From the NCBI GenBank assembly GCA_026075535.2, contig AP026539.1:124001-188000 (forward strand): a stretch of DNA of 64,000 bases, in the 5' to 3' direction. The first letter of the stretch is position 1. Every line of letters starts with the position of its first letter. The notes beneath the pieces were generated by a model. It was given only the letters and a program-made list of their open reading frames with translations. It was not told where the DNA came from and did not search any database. Both the position numbers and the translations under genes were made by a program. Below are positions 22,785-34,171 of the stretch, one piece after another. This stretch comes from Tricholoma matsutake (lineage: Eukaryota; Basidiomycota; Agaricomycetes; Agaricales; Tricholomataceae).

Positions 22785-23946
22785 TGCTCAACCCGGGAAA
22801 ACCACCAGAACTGCCGATGAGGCAATCAATGATGTTTACGACGAGTCAGAGGAAGGTTGCGAGATGTTCCAAATGTTCATGGTCAAACCTATGAGAAGAT
22901 TACTAGTTAACACTAGTCATAAAGGTAGTGCTATCAGAGATGAAGGTATTTGACGTGGTCCAATGGGGTATCGATCAATATCGATGGCAAACGAGTTTAT
23001 TGTCGATGGCCGATATGTGAATTCTGCAGACCTTTCAATAGGTCGATAGTATTCAAAGGGTGCAGTAAATGGCTATGAAGTGTTGGAAGGGTTACTAGAG
23101 CTAATGACGAGGGGATCGAGGGAGGATTGAGGAACACGATGATCACAGAGGTTTCTTGTTGATCGAGAAAACCTGTAGAGACTTAGATTGTTTTTAGAAA
23201 GTTGATCAGATGCTTAGAACTGTATACGAGATGATATGTGAAGACAATTTCTTGTTATTTTCAAGTAGATACTACAGAGTTTTATATGTTTTAAAGAAAC
23301 TTCCTAAAATGGAATGAGAAACATGTGTAGAACATGAGGCAAAAGATATGAGTTAAGGCACAAGGCCATAAAGGAGACTGGAATCTGAACAAGAAAGATA
23401 TATATATCATATGATGCAAGAGTAATAAAAGGAAAGAACTAAAAGAGACTGTCCTTTGTGTATAAACTGCGCTAAGTCTCACAATAATGCATCCAGCGGG
23501 TTCTGTGCGCGATAGGGACTTGGAACGAGGCTGACCTATGATCAGCAGGTTTGAGCACGAGTTGGAATATGTCCTAGTGCATGGTCTTCCACCATTTAGA
23601 TAATGAAGGCGGCGCCTGATGTCGCTCGTAGTTTCTCAATATCGATCGATGACACTCGATGATGCTCGACGATGCTCGATCACGGTTGTGGCTTGTTCGA
23701 AGTTGGTTGGGGATGTTTGATGGTTGTGTAGGGGAATCTTAGTGACTTTCAGGGTAGTCCTAAGGTTGTGCGATGTGGGCTTTTGATACGATCAATGTTG
23801 CTGGTGATGTTTTGACATGGTTGATATGATATTGCAATTGATAGAGTGGGTTGCACTGCATCTGGGACATCATTGGAGTTAGCCGACGTGATTAGAGTGA
23901 TGCTAAAGTGGTGAATCGGTCCTTGAGCCAAGGAGACGACCTATCA
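22785..23946 (-). repeat. N1 3' LTR
   Basis: 1162 bp, closely similar to 35721-36903 and 29838-31406. On minus it starts TGATAGGTCGTC and ends GGGTTGAGCA. It is preceded in element direction by the polypurine tract at 23947-23965. On the plus strand it faces the antisense gene starting 149 bp away, so it could supply that gene's promoter. Confidence 0.92.
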
Positions 23947-23965
23947 TCCTCCCCCTTACTGAAAT
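23947..23965 (-). promoter_or_regulatory. N1 3' polypurine tract
   Basis: On minus, ATTTCAGTAAGGGGGAGGA directly abuts the TG of the 3' LTR. A 19-nt identical copy occurs inside pol at 27223-27241. Confidence 0.85.
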
Positions 23966-24094
23966 TCTGACCGTCCCGGTCAGTCAAGCCGAAACAACTG
24001 GGTCATGTGACATTGTTGATCACTGATTTAAGACACGTCGTGGTTTGAACTTTTCTCTTTTCATTTGATCTCTTCCATCCATCTCCTTGACAAC

Positions 24095-25482
24095 ATGTCT
24101 ATCCTTGCCGAACTCACTCTTCCCATCCTCGAACACGCAAAATCGATGCCCGAGGCTGGCAAAGCCGAAGAGTTGGACTTCGAAGTGTGGGGTCATGTTT
24201 TTTGTGAGAAAATGGTATGTCCTTCCCTTTTCTTTCGTTTATCTGCTTCCTAATCTTGTTTGATAGGCTGAATATGATGACCTGATCAGGTCATTCAATG
24301 AGGCACACGACAAACATGTGCAGGCGACGTTAGACAAGGCACTTGGCCTCTCTGCACCATTCACTTGCAAGGATTGGGTTTTGTGGGGTGGGAAGTATCT
24401 TTTTGTGGAGTATTCAAGGAAGAGAGAGGAAGAGAGGAAGAGAGAGGAGGAGAGGGAGGCTTGGCAGGTGGCCATCGAGGCAAAAGTGAAGAGGATTGAG
24501 GAACGACGAGATGCACTGGTCGAGGCATGTCGAGTTTTCTTGGCCGAAGTCCAGGCCAAAACCATTTCAAAGGATGAACTCCGTGATTGTACAGCTGCGC
24601 TCGAGCTGATGCACCTCTCGATCGATCAGGACGAGGCCACAGACGAAGCAGCGCCCCTGGTCAATGACCGGTAGGTCGTCGAGCAAGTCATCGAGAAGAG
24701 GAAGGCGGACAAGATGGATGAGGAGGAAGAAGGTGAGGACAAGTTGGATGAAGAACCTGTGGTCGTGAAGCGGGTGCGATTGGAGGAGGGTGATCTGATC
24801 ACCTTCCATGGGCCAGTAAGTAGTCGTCTCCTTTCGATATCGTTCATGCTAATCATGCTCCCAATATTGCTTTAGTGTGATTGTTGCACCGAGCTGAAAA
24901 TGGCTCTGGAATGTGTCGTCAAGGAGGGTGCCCCAAAGTGCAAGAAATGCACTCAGGGGCTGCAGGGGTGCTACTGGGAGGGAGTATCGAGGCGAGGACT
25001 CCGTCGAGGTGAATCGAGGAAAATGGCGGGCTCTAAATGAGCTACAAAGGGTACTGAGGAGTCGACAGAGGTGTCTACTCCTCGACGTAGTAAGTGATCC
25101 TTTTTGATCCACGAGTACGATTGCTAATCTGTATGATTCCTTAGCCATACGCATTTGGGCTATCCAGCTCATCCAAAATGTGGAGGCTGGGCCCTCGAAA
25201 CTCAATGAGCGCCCAAAACGAACAGTGAAGGCAAAGCCGAAGATGGCTGAGAAGGAGAAGGGGAAGGGAAAGGGGAAAGGGAAAGCACAAGAAGTCGAAC
25301 CCGAGGTCGCGGGTATGGTCGAGGAAGCATCGATGGCAGTGGAGGATGAAATGACGCAGTCGGATGCAGCAAGACTCCGTCATCGATATCTCATGGAAGT
25401 GCTGGTGCGCAAGAAGTTGGAAGTGGAAGTGTTGATGGAGGAAATAGAGGTGTTGGAGAGGAAGTGGGAGGAATCCCAGTAG
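24095..25482 (+). pseudogene. N1 antisense gene: Cys-cluster and coiled-coil protein
   Basis: Intron-containing gene on the strand opposite gag-pol, between integrase and the 3' LTR. Exons about 24095-24214, 24267-24815, 24876-25089 and 25145-25482, each with GT...AG borders and matching phases. Exon 1 gives MSILAELTLPILEHAKS. Exon 2 has a long charged helix (RKREEERKREEEREAW) predicted to coil. Exon 3 has a cysteine cluster (CDCCTEL...CKKCTQGLQGCYWEG) that could bind zinc or DNA. Exon 4 has a Lys-rich stretch and a C-terminal coiled coil (VRKKLEVEVLMEEIEVLERKW). Stops at 24673 (TAG) and about 25038 (TGA) break this copy. N2 keeps the last exon in the same antisense place. Function unknown; antisense ORFs at this position are known in some plant gypsy elements. 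Confidence 0.7.
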
Positions 25483-25807
25483 AATTCTGTTTTTATCATT
25501 TTAATTTTATCATTTTTCGTGTGTCTGAGCGAGATAAGGTTGAAATGAGAAATATTGTGTGCAATCGAAGCCAGGAAATGTAAGATATATGCAAAGAAAC
25601 ATAGGAAAGAGAGAAAAAAGAAAGTAAGATGGACGATTCATCAAAACAAGACATAGGGGAAAGGCTCAGAACTCCTTCATAGCCGAAAAACCCCGTCGAG
25701 CTTGCACAAACACATTTCGAATGATATCGCAACTTGTAATAGTACACTGTTATAAAATCGAGAGTTTGTTTCAATATCGCAAGTGGAAAAAGAAAAGAAA
25801 AATGGTT
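25483..25807. other. gap between antisense gene and pol of N1
   Basis: About 325 bp between the convergent stop codons of the antisense gene (plus) and pol (minus). AT-rich and non-coding; both 3' ends and polyadenylation signals would have to fall here. The same gap exists in N2 (about 49123-49447). Confidence 0.4.
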
Positions 25808-28800
25808 TATTCGTCTTCATCGAGGTCAGGAATGCCCTCATCGATGTCTCCATCGACGTCCAATGTTGTTCGAAGTTGTTCGAGCCAACAATCGTCGATA
25901 TTGAAGAAGTTTGGAGGAAGAGGAATCAATTTCCATGCTAGATATGGTAGAATTCAGAAAGCTGCTACTGGTCGATGAAGAACTGATCCATCGAGCTCGC
26001 AAAGAATATAAGCGCCACCATAGTTTCTTGCGATGACTATGAGTGGGCCAAGATATCGAGCTCGCATTTTTCAATTAAGAGCCTTTTTGATCTGTGTGTT
26101 TCGCATGAGTACGAGGTCACCTTTTTCGAAATTGTAGTCTCGAATTGTTTGCTTGTGAACTTCTTTGAAGTGTTTCGCAGCTTCTCATTGAGTGGTGTAG
26201 ACTCTAGAGTAGAGTACCTCGAGATCGGTCGAGTGTTTCTGGAGTGAGATAGCACGTTGGGCGATGAGATCGGTGGAGGAGAGTATCAAATCGGGTGGTG
26301 GTTGTAGATATGTCGCTTCTGAAATGTTGAGAGGGATGAGTGGATGAGAACCTGTGATCACAAAATAGGGCAAACAGCCCATTCGTTTTTGAACTGTTAC
26401 CCATTCTGCCCAAAAGACCGAGTAGGTCCCAACTGACCATCGAGTTTGATCACCATCGACGGCCTTGTAGAGCAATTGTCGTACATTGAGTGGGCTCGTT
26501 TGACGAGGCCATTGGCACGAGAATTGTACCCACTTATCCAAATATGATTGATATGATATCGCTTTGACAAATACTCGAGAGCAGAAAGGAATGCTGTGCT
26601 GTTGTCAGTAACGATCTCATCAAGCGAGCCCTGACGACAAATGATTTCTTCGAAGATCCAATCGCCGATGGTCTTTGCTGTTTCATTGTGAAGCATCCTG
26701 AACTCTGGCCAGTACGATATCAAACATTGACCTTGTACTATTTAGCGATATCCACCGGAAGGCAGCATGTGCATTGTGTCAATATAGACTTTTCTGAATA
26801 GAGGAGCAGGTGTGGCGACAATTGGTGGAATAAGAAGATTTTGTGTTTGTTGCAACTGACAGTAGTGGCACGATTGGATGTACCATGCGATATCGGCTTT
26901 CAGGTTGGGCTACCAGAATCATAGTGCGACATGAGACTTTGTGGTGAAGATCATTTTGTGGCCGATATGGTCATGTGATGACTGGATAATATCGATGCGA
27001 CGCTCTGGAATCACGATGATCTTGTGTTCGCCATGACAATCTTTTCGCCATAGTTTGCCGGAATCTATGAAGAACTCGGTGCAATATCGCACGAAGGTAG
27101 CATACTCTGTGTCTGATAGATGTGGGGGTTGCACCATATTGTCTAACCATTTATGAACAAGCAGTAATCATTCATCGTCTTTCTTTGCTTTGTCCGATCT
27201 AGGTATGTCTTCATATGAAATGTCCTCCCCCTTACTGAAATCCGAAGCTTGGGCGAAAGTGGGATAAGTCGTGTGAGAGGGGAATGGTCAAATCAAGATT
27301 GGGTTGATTTGGTGAATGAAACCGTGTAGTTTGTCGATCCAGTCGCCGAATTCTTCTTCTACTTCGACATTGTCGTCTTTGATTTGTTGAAGACGTTGTG
27401 AAAGACTGTCCAGCCCATGGTGCATACCTGCGACATGAACTAGCGTGAAGTGGAACATTAGAAGGGAAACTATCCATTGGTTTATGCTAGCACTAGGCAC
27501 AATAGCGGGATTTGAGAGCATGCCTTTAATATACCTCGCATCGACCTCGACGATAAGGTTTCGGACCCCTATCAAGTATAAACAAAGTGCCCCAAGGGCT
27601 CGATATAGACCATAAAGCTCGAGTTTCGGTTGCGAAAACTGCGATTCGTGGTTGTTGAGTGTGATTGAGCCAAATCGACTGTAATATCACTTTTGAGGGT
27701 TATCGCGGTCGCATTGCATTAGGAAATAGCCGATGGCAATGCTCGATGTGTTGACTGCGAGGATTACTGGGGCATTCGAGGTATAGTCGATGGCTCGAAT
27801 CGCTGGCGAGTTTAGGAGCGCATGTTTGAGATCTTCTTGCGCTGCTACCTGAGATGGGCCGAATTTGAAGGGCACATCTTTTCGAGTAAGATTGATTAGC
27901 GCAGCTGCTCGATGTGCAAAACTCTGGATGAAAATTCGACAAACTCCAATCGTTCCTAAGAACACCTTAACTTCTGTGAGTGTAGGACACGGACCCCATT
28001 TCTGGATCTTATCGATACACGTTGGGTCAGCCATTCGGCCTTGAATATTGCATTGATGACCTAAAATGATTATCTCGGGGACACAAGCAAATAATTTCGG
28101 TCCAGAGAACGTCCCACCACAATACTTCATGCGCTGGATGATGTGATTTAGGTTCTTGAAGTGTTCCCACATGAATCGTCGAATGCCTGAGTTGTCGACG
28201 ATCGTTTCATAAGACCCACCGATCATTCGATATTCTGATTCATGATTGTGTGTCATCGATATAAGGGATCATGATGTGAGGGACCTCGGGTTGTAGGATG
28301 AAAGTTACATTGTCGTGTAGGATCGGAACCAAGTTCGTCCAACCCATCGGTAGGGTGACGATTCGAAGTGCGCCAAATGGTGTCTGGAAGTCATTAGATC
28401 TCGAGAGGATTCAGATACGAGCCTTTTGTCAAATGCAACATATAAATCCAACATTCCACCACAAGCGCGTCCTCCAAACTGTTCGGCTAAATGCTCGGGG
28501 ATCGGGACAATGCCTGAGTGCTGAATTGTAACTTGGTTTAGTGGCTTGAGGCTGTGGACTATTCAGAGTGATTTTGCGTCCTTCTTTGCAACACAAAACC
28601 ATTGTGATTGGTATGACAAGTTCGACGACTTGTAGACTCCTGCTTCAATCTTCTTTTTCAGCATCTCGCAAATTTGTTCATACAAACCAGGCGGTATGGG
28701 GATATTGCGTTCAACCCAAGGGGTATGCGGGATGACTGGGAACTCGATAGGGGGGAAGAAATTGGGTTGAAACCTTCCTCGTTTGTTTTTGGTCCATGCG

Positions 28801-29837
28801 AACCCTGCTTGCTGGTTTCGAATGAAGTCAGGCATGAGGTCTCATTCTTGAGGCCATAAGAAATCCCCTGGATGATTTCGATCGATGATGTTTTTGCATT
28901 TGAGGTTATATCGAGGAGTTGGTTTGAATATTGGAGGATGGGGATTTAGTGGAGGCATGTCTTGGAGGGGATCGCCCTCGATGTGTCGAATAATTCTAAA
29001 ATGATCGGGTAGTCTGGCCACAATTGGACAGACCTTCTGTGCGACTGGTTTATACTTTTTCTTTGTCGATAAATAACTAGACTGTGGATTGTCGGAAATA
29101 ACTGAGGAAGGGGAAACATACGATGAAGAAGTTTGCATAGGTATAAACACCATCAAGGTGTTTTGAGGAACGTGGAACTCGTCGCATGCAGATAAATATA
29201 GGTTGGAAAGCGTCACGGATAATTTTTTGGAGGAGTCGATTTCGGGGATATTTGCAGTGCGCTCAATAAATATAGAGGAGTTAGAAGAGTCAAACGAGAT
29301 GATGAAAGTGCACTGTTCCAAAATTTCATTCTCTAACGCTGAAAATCCTCTCGAACTACTTTTCGACGATGGTGCGATCGAGGTATCGAGGGAATTGTAG
29401 TGGTCCAAGTTGAGTTAGGATTGCATATCATGATGGTTTGCACTTCGTTCTGATAGTTCCTAATGACACTTTCCGTTAAGATGTCGAAAGGTCGTCCAAG
29501 TAGAATATCGTATGCCAGGTCCTGAATAATATGTATCTGCATGTATAGGGTGATTCCACCGAGATCGCAGGGTATGTTGCATGCTAAACTGAGTGTTTTG
29601 TCCACAGTCCCATGAGCAGACTGCATTGGAAGCCTAATCGAGGAGTCGTATGCTAGACCGAGTTCATGGCAAACATCTTCGGCCATCGATATGATCAAGG
29701 AACCAGGATCGATGACACTTTCTACTTGGTTGTTACCATGGATGTCCATAATAACTGATCTAATCGATGAAGTTTCTTTAGTGCTGAGGGATTTCACCGG
29801 GTCAGAGACTGCTAATATAAGTCTCATACGGTGATGA
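25808..29837 (-). pseudogene. pol: N1 pol (PR-RT-RNase H-integrase)
   Basis: In element direction: protease with IDPGSLIISMAEDV (about 29700; the usual Ser/Thr after the Asp is Pro) and ILLGRPFDILTES; RT beginning near VYKSSNLSYQSQWFCVAKKD; the RT/RNase H connection VKVFLGTIGVCRIFIQSFAHRAAAL; RNase H (VEVDARYIKGML); an integrase zinc region (CHYCQL) and DDE core (EIVTDNSTAFLSALEYL, WISGYNSRANGLV); and a C-terminal GPY/F-like module (YLGPLIVIARNYGGAYILCELDG). No chromodomain follows. The catalytic YxDD region of RT is in decayed sequence between 28560 and 28260. Many stops, several CGA->TGA. The frame passes through an internal polypurine tract at 27223. Confidence 0.88.
27223..27241 (-). promoter_or_regulatory. 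N1 central polypurine tract copy
   Basis: ATTTCAGTAAGGGGGAGGA on minus, 19/19 identical to the tract at the 3' LTR, placed between RNase H and integrase and read in the pol frame as FSKGED. N2 keeps it at 47699-47717. Confidence 0.6.
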
Positions 29838-31406
29838 TGCTCAACCTGGGAAAACCACCAGAACTGCTGATGAGGCAATTGATGATGTTTGTGACGAGTC
29901 AGAGGAGGGTTGCGAGACATTCCGAAAGTTCATGGTCAAACCTCTGAGAAGATTACTAGTTAACACTAGTCATGAAGGTAGTGTTATGCGAGACCAAGGC
30001 GTTTGTCATTGTTAGGGCGACACCCACTATCTGCTCGCTAAGACCATGTGGGTTCTCTCTACAAGAAGGGGGCGGGATCTGCGCTCGTGATGGGGGAATT
30101 GATGGTTTTGATGCGAAGGGTTATTAATAGGTGAGTTTGTTGAGATAGGCCTTTCACACCCAAAATGTAGGTGGAATACCTAAGAGAACACAACTAGGGT
30201 CCCCTAGGCATATATTTAGGGTTTATACACTATGTTACATATATTGTACATTGTTGTTACCGACGCACTCGTACATGCGCGTACATTTTGATGCGTGCGA
30301 AATAAAATTCTCATGCTATCAAAATGTAGCATCATTTGGCGTCATGTAGCGTAATTCGACATAATAAAATAAATATGAAAGTTTATTAAGTAATGGGGTG
30401 GTTTCCTAACAGTCATGGTCCGATCGATCAATATTGAGGGCGATCAACAAGATCAACGGCGAACGAGTTTTATTGTCAATGGTCGATATGTGAATTATGG
30501 GGACCTTTCAATAGGTCGATGGTATACAAAGGGTGCGGCAAACTGCTATGAAGTGTTGGAAGGGTTGCTAGAACTAATGACAAGAGGATCGAGGATGCGA
30601 CAATTGCAGAGGTTTCTCGTCGATCGAGAAAACCCGCAGAGACTTAGATTGTTTTAGAAAGTTGATCGGATGCTTAGAACTGTATACAAGACGATATGTG
30701 AAGATGATTTCTTGTTATTTTCAAGTAGATACTACAGAGTTTTATATGTTTTAAAGAAACTTCCTAAAATGGAATGAGAAACATGTGTAGAACATGAGGC
30801 AAAAGATATGAGTTAAGGCACAAGGCCATAAAGGAGACTGGAATCCGAACAAGAAAGATATATATATCATATGATGAAAGAGTAATAAAGGGAAAGAACT
30901 AAAAGAGACTGTCCTTTGTGTATAAACTGCGCTAAGTCTCGCAATAATGCGTCCAGCGGGTTCTGTGTGCGATAGGGACTTGGAATGAAGCTGACCTATG
31001 ATCAGCAGGTTTGAGCACAAGTTGGAATATGTCCTAGTGCATGGTCTTCCACCATTTAGATAACAAAGGCAGTGCCCAATGTCGCTCGTAGTTTCTCAAT
31101 ATCAATCGATGATGCTCGACAATGGTCGACAATGGTCGATTGCGGTTGTGGCTTGTTTGAAGTTGGTCGGGGATATTCGGTGGTCGTGTAGGGGAATCTT
31201 AGTGACTTTCGGGGTAGTCCTAAGGTTGTGCAATGTGGTCTTTTGATACTATCAATGTTGCTGGTGATGTTTCAATGCGGTCGATATGATATTGCGATCA
31301 ATAGAGTGTGTCGTGCTGCGTCTGGGACGTCGTAGGAGTTAGCCGATGTGATTTGAATGATGCTAAAGTGTTGAATCGGTCCCTGAGCCGAGAAGACGAC
31401 CGATCA
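29838..31406 (-). repeat. solo N-family LTR inside N1, itself interrupted
   Basis: Third copy of the N LTR (29838-30009 plus 30417-31406), lying between gag and protease of N1. Removing it joins ...VPDP with SPYETY in one frame. Flanks on minus are CCAT and TCAT, a possible 4-bp duplication with one C->T change. The E-family solo LTR 30010-30411 splits it. Confidence 0.85.
30010..30411 (-). repeat. solo E-family LTR with perfect 5-bp duplication
   Basis: 402 bp, TGTTAGGGCG...CCTAACA in reverse orientation, flanked by GTCAT at 30005-30009 and 30412-30416. It results from LTR-LTR recombination of an E element that had inserted in the N LTR copy, so family E was active after family N had already formed solo LTRs. 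Confidence 0.95.
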
Positions 31407-31473
31407 ATGGGTCAGGCACAATGATCACCTCAGGACTAAACATGTTCGTTGCATTGTTTCCAGATTGTGGGAC

Positions 31474-33242
31474 TCATTTTGGTGTGACCTGTTCTCTCCA
31501 TTTTGTTCGAACCTCTGGTGAAAGCGAGAGTAGTTCTTCAGATGTCAGCATGACGATCAGCATCTTCATCGAGCCCGCAAATATATTGTGCGCAATTTTC
31601 TTGTTCTGTACCGGTGCCTGTGTCACATACGATGGTCCATCTTTTTCCTTACCCTTTGATGCGCCAGCGAAGTTCCTTTCATGTGGTGGCAGATAGGTGT
31701 TCTCCCTGACCGACACATATGGGTGTACCGAGGTTTGCATTGGGGGTATGGTGGTCGATGGTGAAGTGGTCGATTTCCATGTTGGAGCGGTAGTTGAAGT
31801 CGAAGGGTTGACTGTTCTCGATGAAGATGTTGAGGGTGGTGGGACTGTATCAGTAGATGTTGACGATGCAGGGACAGGAGTTGTCGTGGCCACAACCGAA
31901 TTTCGAACCTCTTTGTTCAGACGCAAAAATGGTCGACCACTTCGAAGTGCGAATATTTCGCGCTCGAGAGCCACTATTCTATCTTTGGAGTCAGCTGTCA
32001 ACGTCGAGTTATGATAAATGCCTTTCGTCTCCAATCCCGATATAGAAATGGCATTGGACTCTGTTATCGAAGTGATCGCAGCCGAGGTTGAACTAGTCGA
32101 AGTCGAAGGTGCCGATGTCCACCATTCATCGATGCATTCCTTGATAAACCTGCCAGGGATACTTCGAGGGGTGAATTGTCCATTAGGAAGTACAATCTTT
32201 CCTTCCGTGGTTCGCTTACACTTCCCTTCGTTCAGGTACGACTGACAAACCATACAGTCAGGGATAAAATGTCTGGATAAACCGCAAAATATGCAAAGGA
32301 GTGCGTCGATATGTGCCTGTCTGTCTGCCAAATTAGTGCGAGGATTTTTAGTACCCGCAATATGCATAGCGATGATGCTAGCAAATCATTTGAACATCGC
32401 GTTTAGATCTTCAGCTTTGATCGTAATAGTTCCAGGTGACGAGGTGCCCATATTTCCGACGTTCGATGTCGAGTGCGATGAAGAGGTCGATTGGTGGATT
32501 ACTGAGTTCAATGTGTTGGAGTCTGCTAGAACGAATTTTGCTGCATCGTGAATGTCGTTGAGTGGATACGGATCGTCGGGATAATGGTCAGGGAATTTGA
32601 GTTTGAGTTGTCGAGCAATTCGAGTCCATAAGCCGGGTTGGAATCCTCGAACATAAGCTCTGCTTTGCTCGGCTTCCGAGATCCTATTGTTTGCTCGCAA
32701 AAAGTGAGTAATGTTGTAGAATGCGCGATAATACATTCCTAGATTGCTCGCGTCGAATATCCCAATGCATAGCTGTTCTCCCACTAATTTGTCCATGTCC
32801 GATATGCTCCACTTGCGATCGTCTTCCGAGCCGGGATAGAGTTTGTGTACTGCTGTTCTAAATTCGTTGAATGATGTGCTGGGTTGATACTCTGGAAGGG
32901 ATTCCCAGAGTTCTGACAAGTCGATGTCGAGGTAGCGAGAAGCGTGTTTCTTCATGAGATTCGATTCAGTAACACCGCAGGTTGGGAATAATAGTTCAAG
33001 CTCCTCAAAGTATCGTTGAAGCTCTCGAGGCTGAGTCAGGTCGAATTTCGGAGCGGTCGAGTGCCCACGAGCTGGCATCGTGGTTTGGGTAGTCATGAAT
33101 GCAATGACTCTAGGGGTAGGGGTTAAGACTTGTGTAATAGATGGTAGAGGTGTCGAAGTTGTTGGAAGGATAAATGAAGAGGTCGATGATGATGATGAAG
33201 AAGTAGATGATGATGTGGAAGGCGATGATATAGGTGAAGGAA
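31474..33242 (-). pseudogene. gag: N1 gag
   Basis: Likely start at 33096 (MTTQTTMPARGHS). The gag domain runs from STAPKFDLTQPRELQRYFEE through LWESLPEYQPSTSF, KLYPGSEDDRKWS and RAYVRGFQPGLW, then a CCHC knuckle CIFCGLSRHFIPDC (about 32280), then Ser/Thr/Pro-rich sequence to EVRTKWREQVTPK. An in-frame TGA after LNAMFK (32386) splits it. The Ser/Thr-rich upstream part is cut by the hAT-like element at 33243 and appears to resume at 35529. Confidence 0.85.
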
Positions 33243-33412
33243 TAGGGTGTAGCACAGGTATGGGTAAAGCTGCGGTAAATGGCCCACAGGTTTGACAGGT
33301 ATGGGTATGGTTGCCGAAATGCCAGACCTGTGACATACCATACCCATTTTGGCGGTGTCACAGGTATTGACGGGTTGCTTGAATTGCCAGATCTGGCCGT
33401 TACCAGTACACC

Positions 33413-34171
33413 TGTTACAATTTTCCTTGTAACTCATGGAACCCGATGCACCCGACGATCCCCTCCAGACAGGAGGCACCCCTTGATTCATGCCTAGGGC
33501 ATGTCCTTGACATCAGACACACACACGACGCATGCCGACTGCATGCATTTGATCCCCTTCCTGTGGAAGGCACCCTTGATGCATGGTGACTCCATGCACC
33601 CGAACCCACTCCCACACATGCTGTGATACGACAGCCCCCTGACATGAGGTCCGTGATGTCGGACTCTCACAATCGACATGCTGTGCTGCAGCATGTTCTT
33701 GACATCGGATCCTTGACATCGGATCCATGACATCAGACGCCTCATGATAGGCATGAGGCTTATCTGTTATTGTTTCCTGACATGCTGTGCCGCAGCACTC
33801 CGTGACATCGGATGCCTCATGCAAGGCATGAGGCCTATTGTTTCTATTATTACTTGACATGCATCTACCTTTCCGATTGGATGATAAGGACCTCCCTTCT
33901 AGTATAAGTACTGCGACTTGTAGTAGGGATGTCCTTAGTTTAGATCTAGGCAATTAACAGCCTTAACTTGCAACTCACAAACTTACTCGAAACCACTAAG
34001 GAAGCCTCTTAGTGCGTGAACCTGAACGACTCTATGCAGAAGCCCTGCTAGAGTGCACTACCTATCTTACATCGGACACTCCGAGTAAGACTAGTGCCGA
34101 ACGACTCATCGAGGAAGCACCTCGTCAAACAACATCGACTAGATCGAGTGGTTGAGGCTTCGCCCTTAACA
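33413..34171 (+). repeat. solo LTR of a third LTR family, TSD ACACC
   Basis: 759 bp from TGTTACAA to CCCTTAACA, flanked by ACACC at 33408-33412 and 34172-34176. It contains a TATAAGTA box near 33903 and, in the U3-like part, repeated TGACATCGGAT/TGACATCAGA motifs and CATGAGGC palindromes (33500-33870). No internal region or second LTR is present, so it is a recombination remnant. Superfamily cannot be told from the LTR alone. Strand follows the TATA box. Confidence 0.82.

Noticed and set aside
31421..32551. Plus-strand open frames opposite N1 gag
   Set aside because: They mirror the minus-strand gag with its CCHC knuckle; unlike the 24095-25482 gene they have no splice sites or conserved partner copy.
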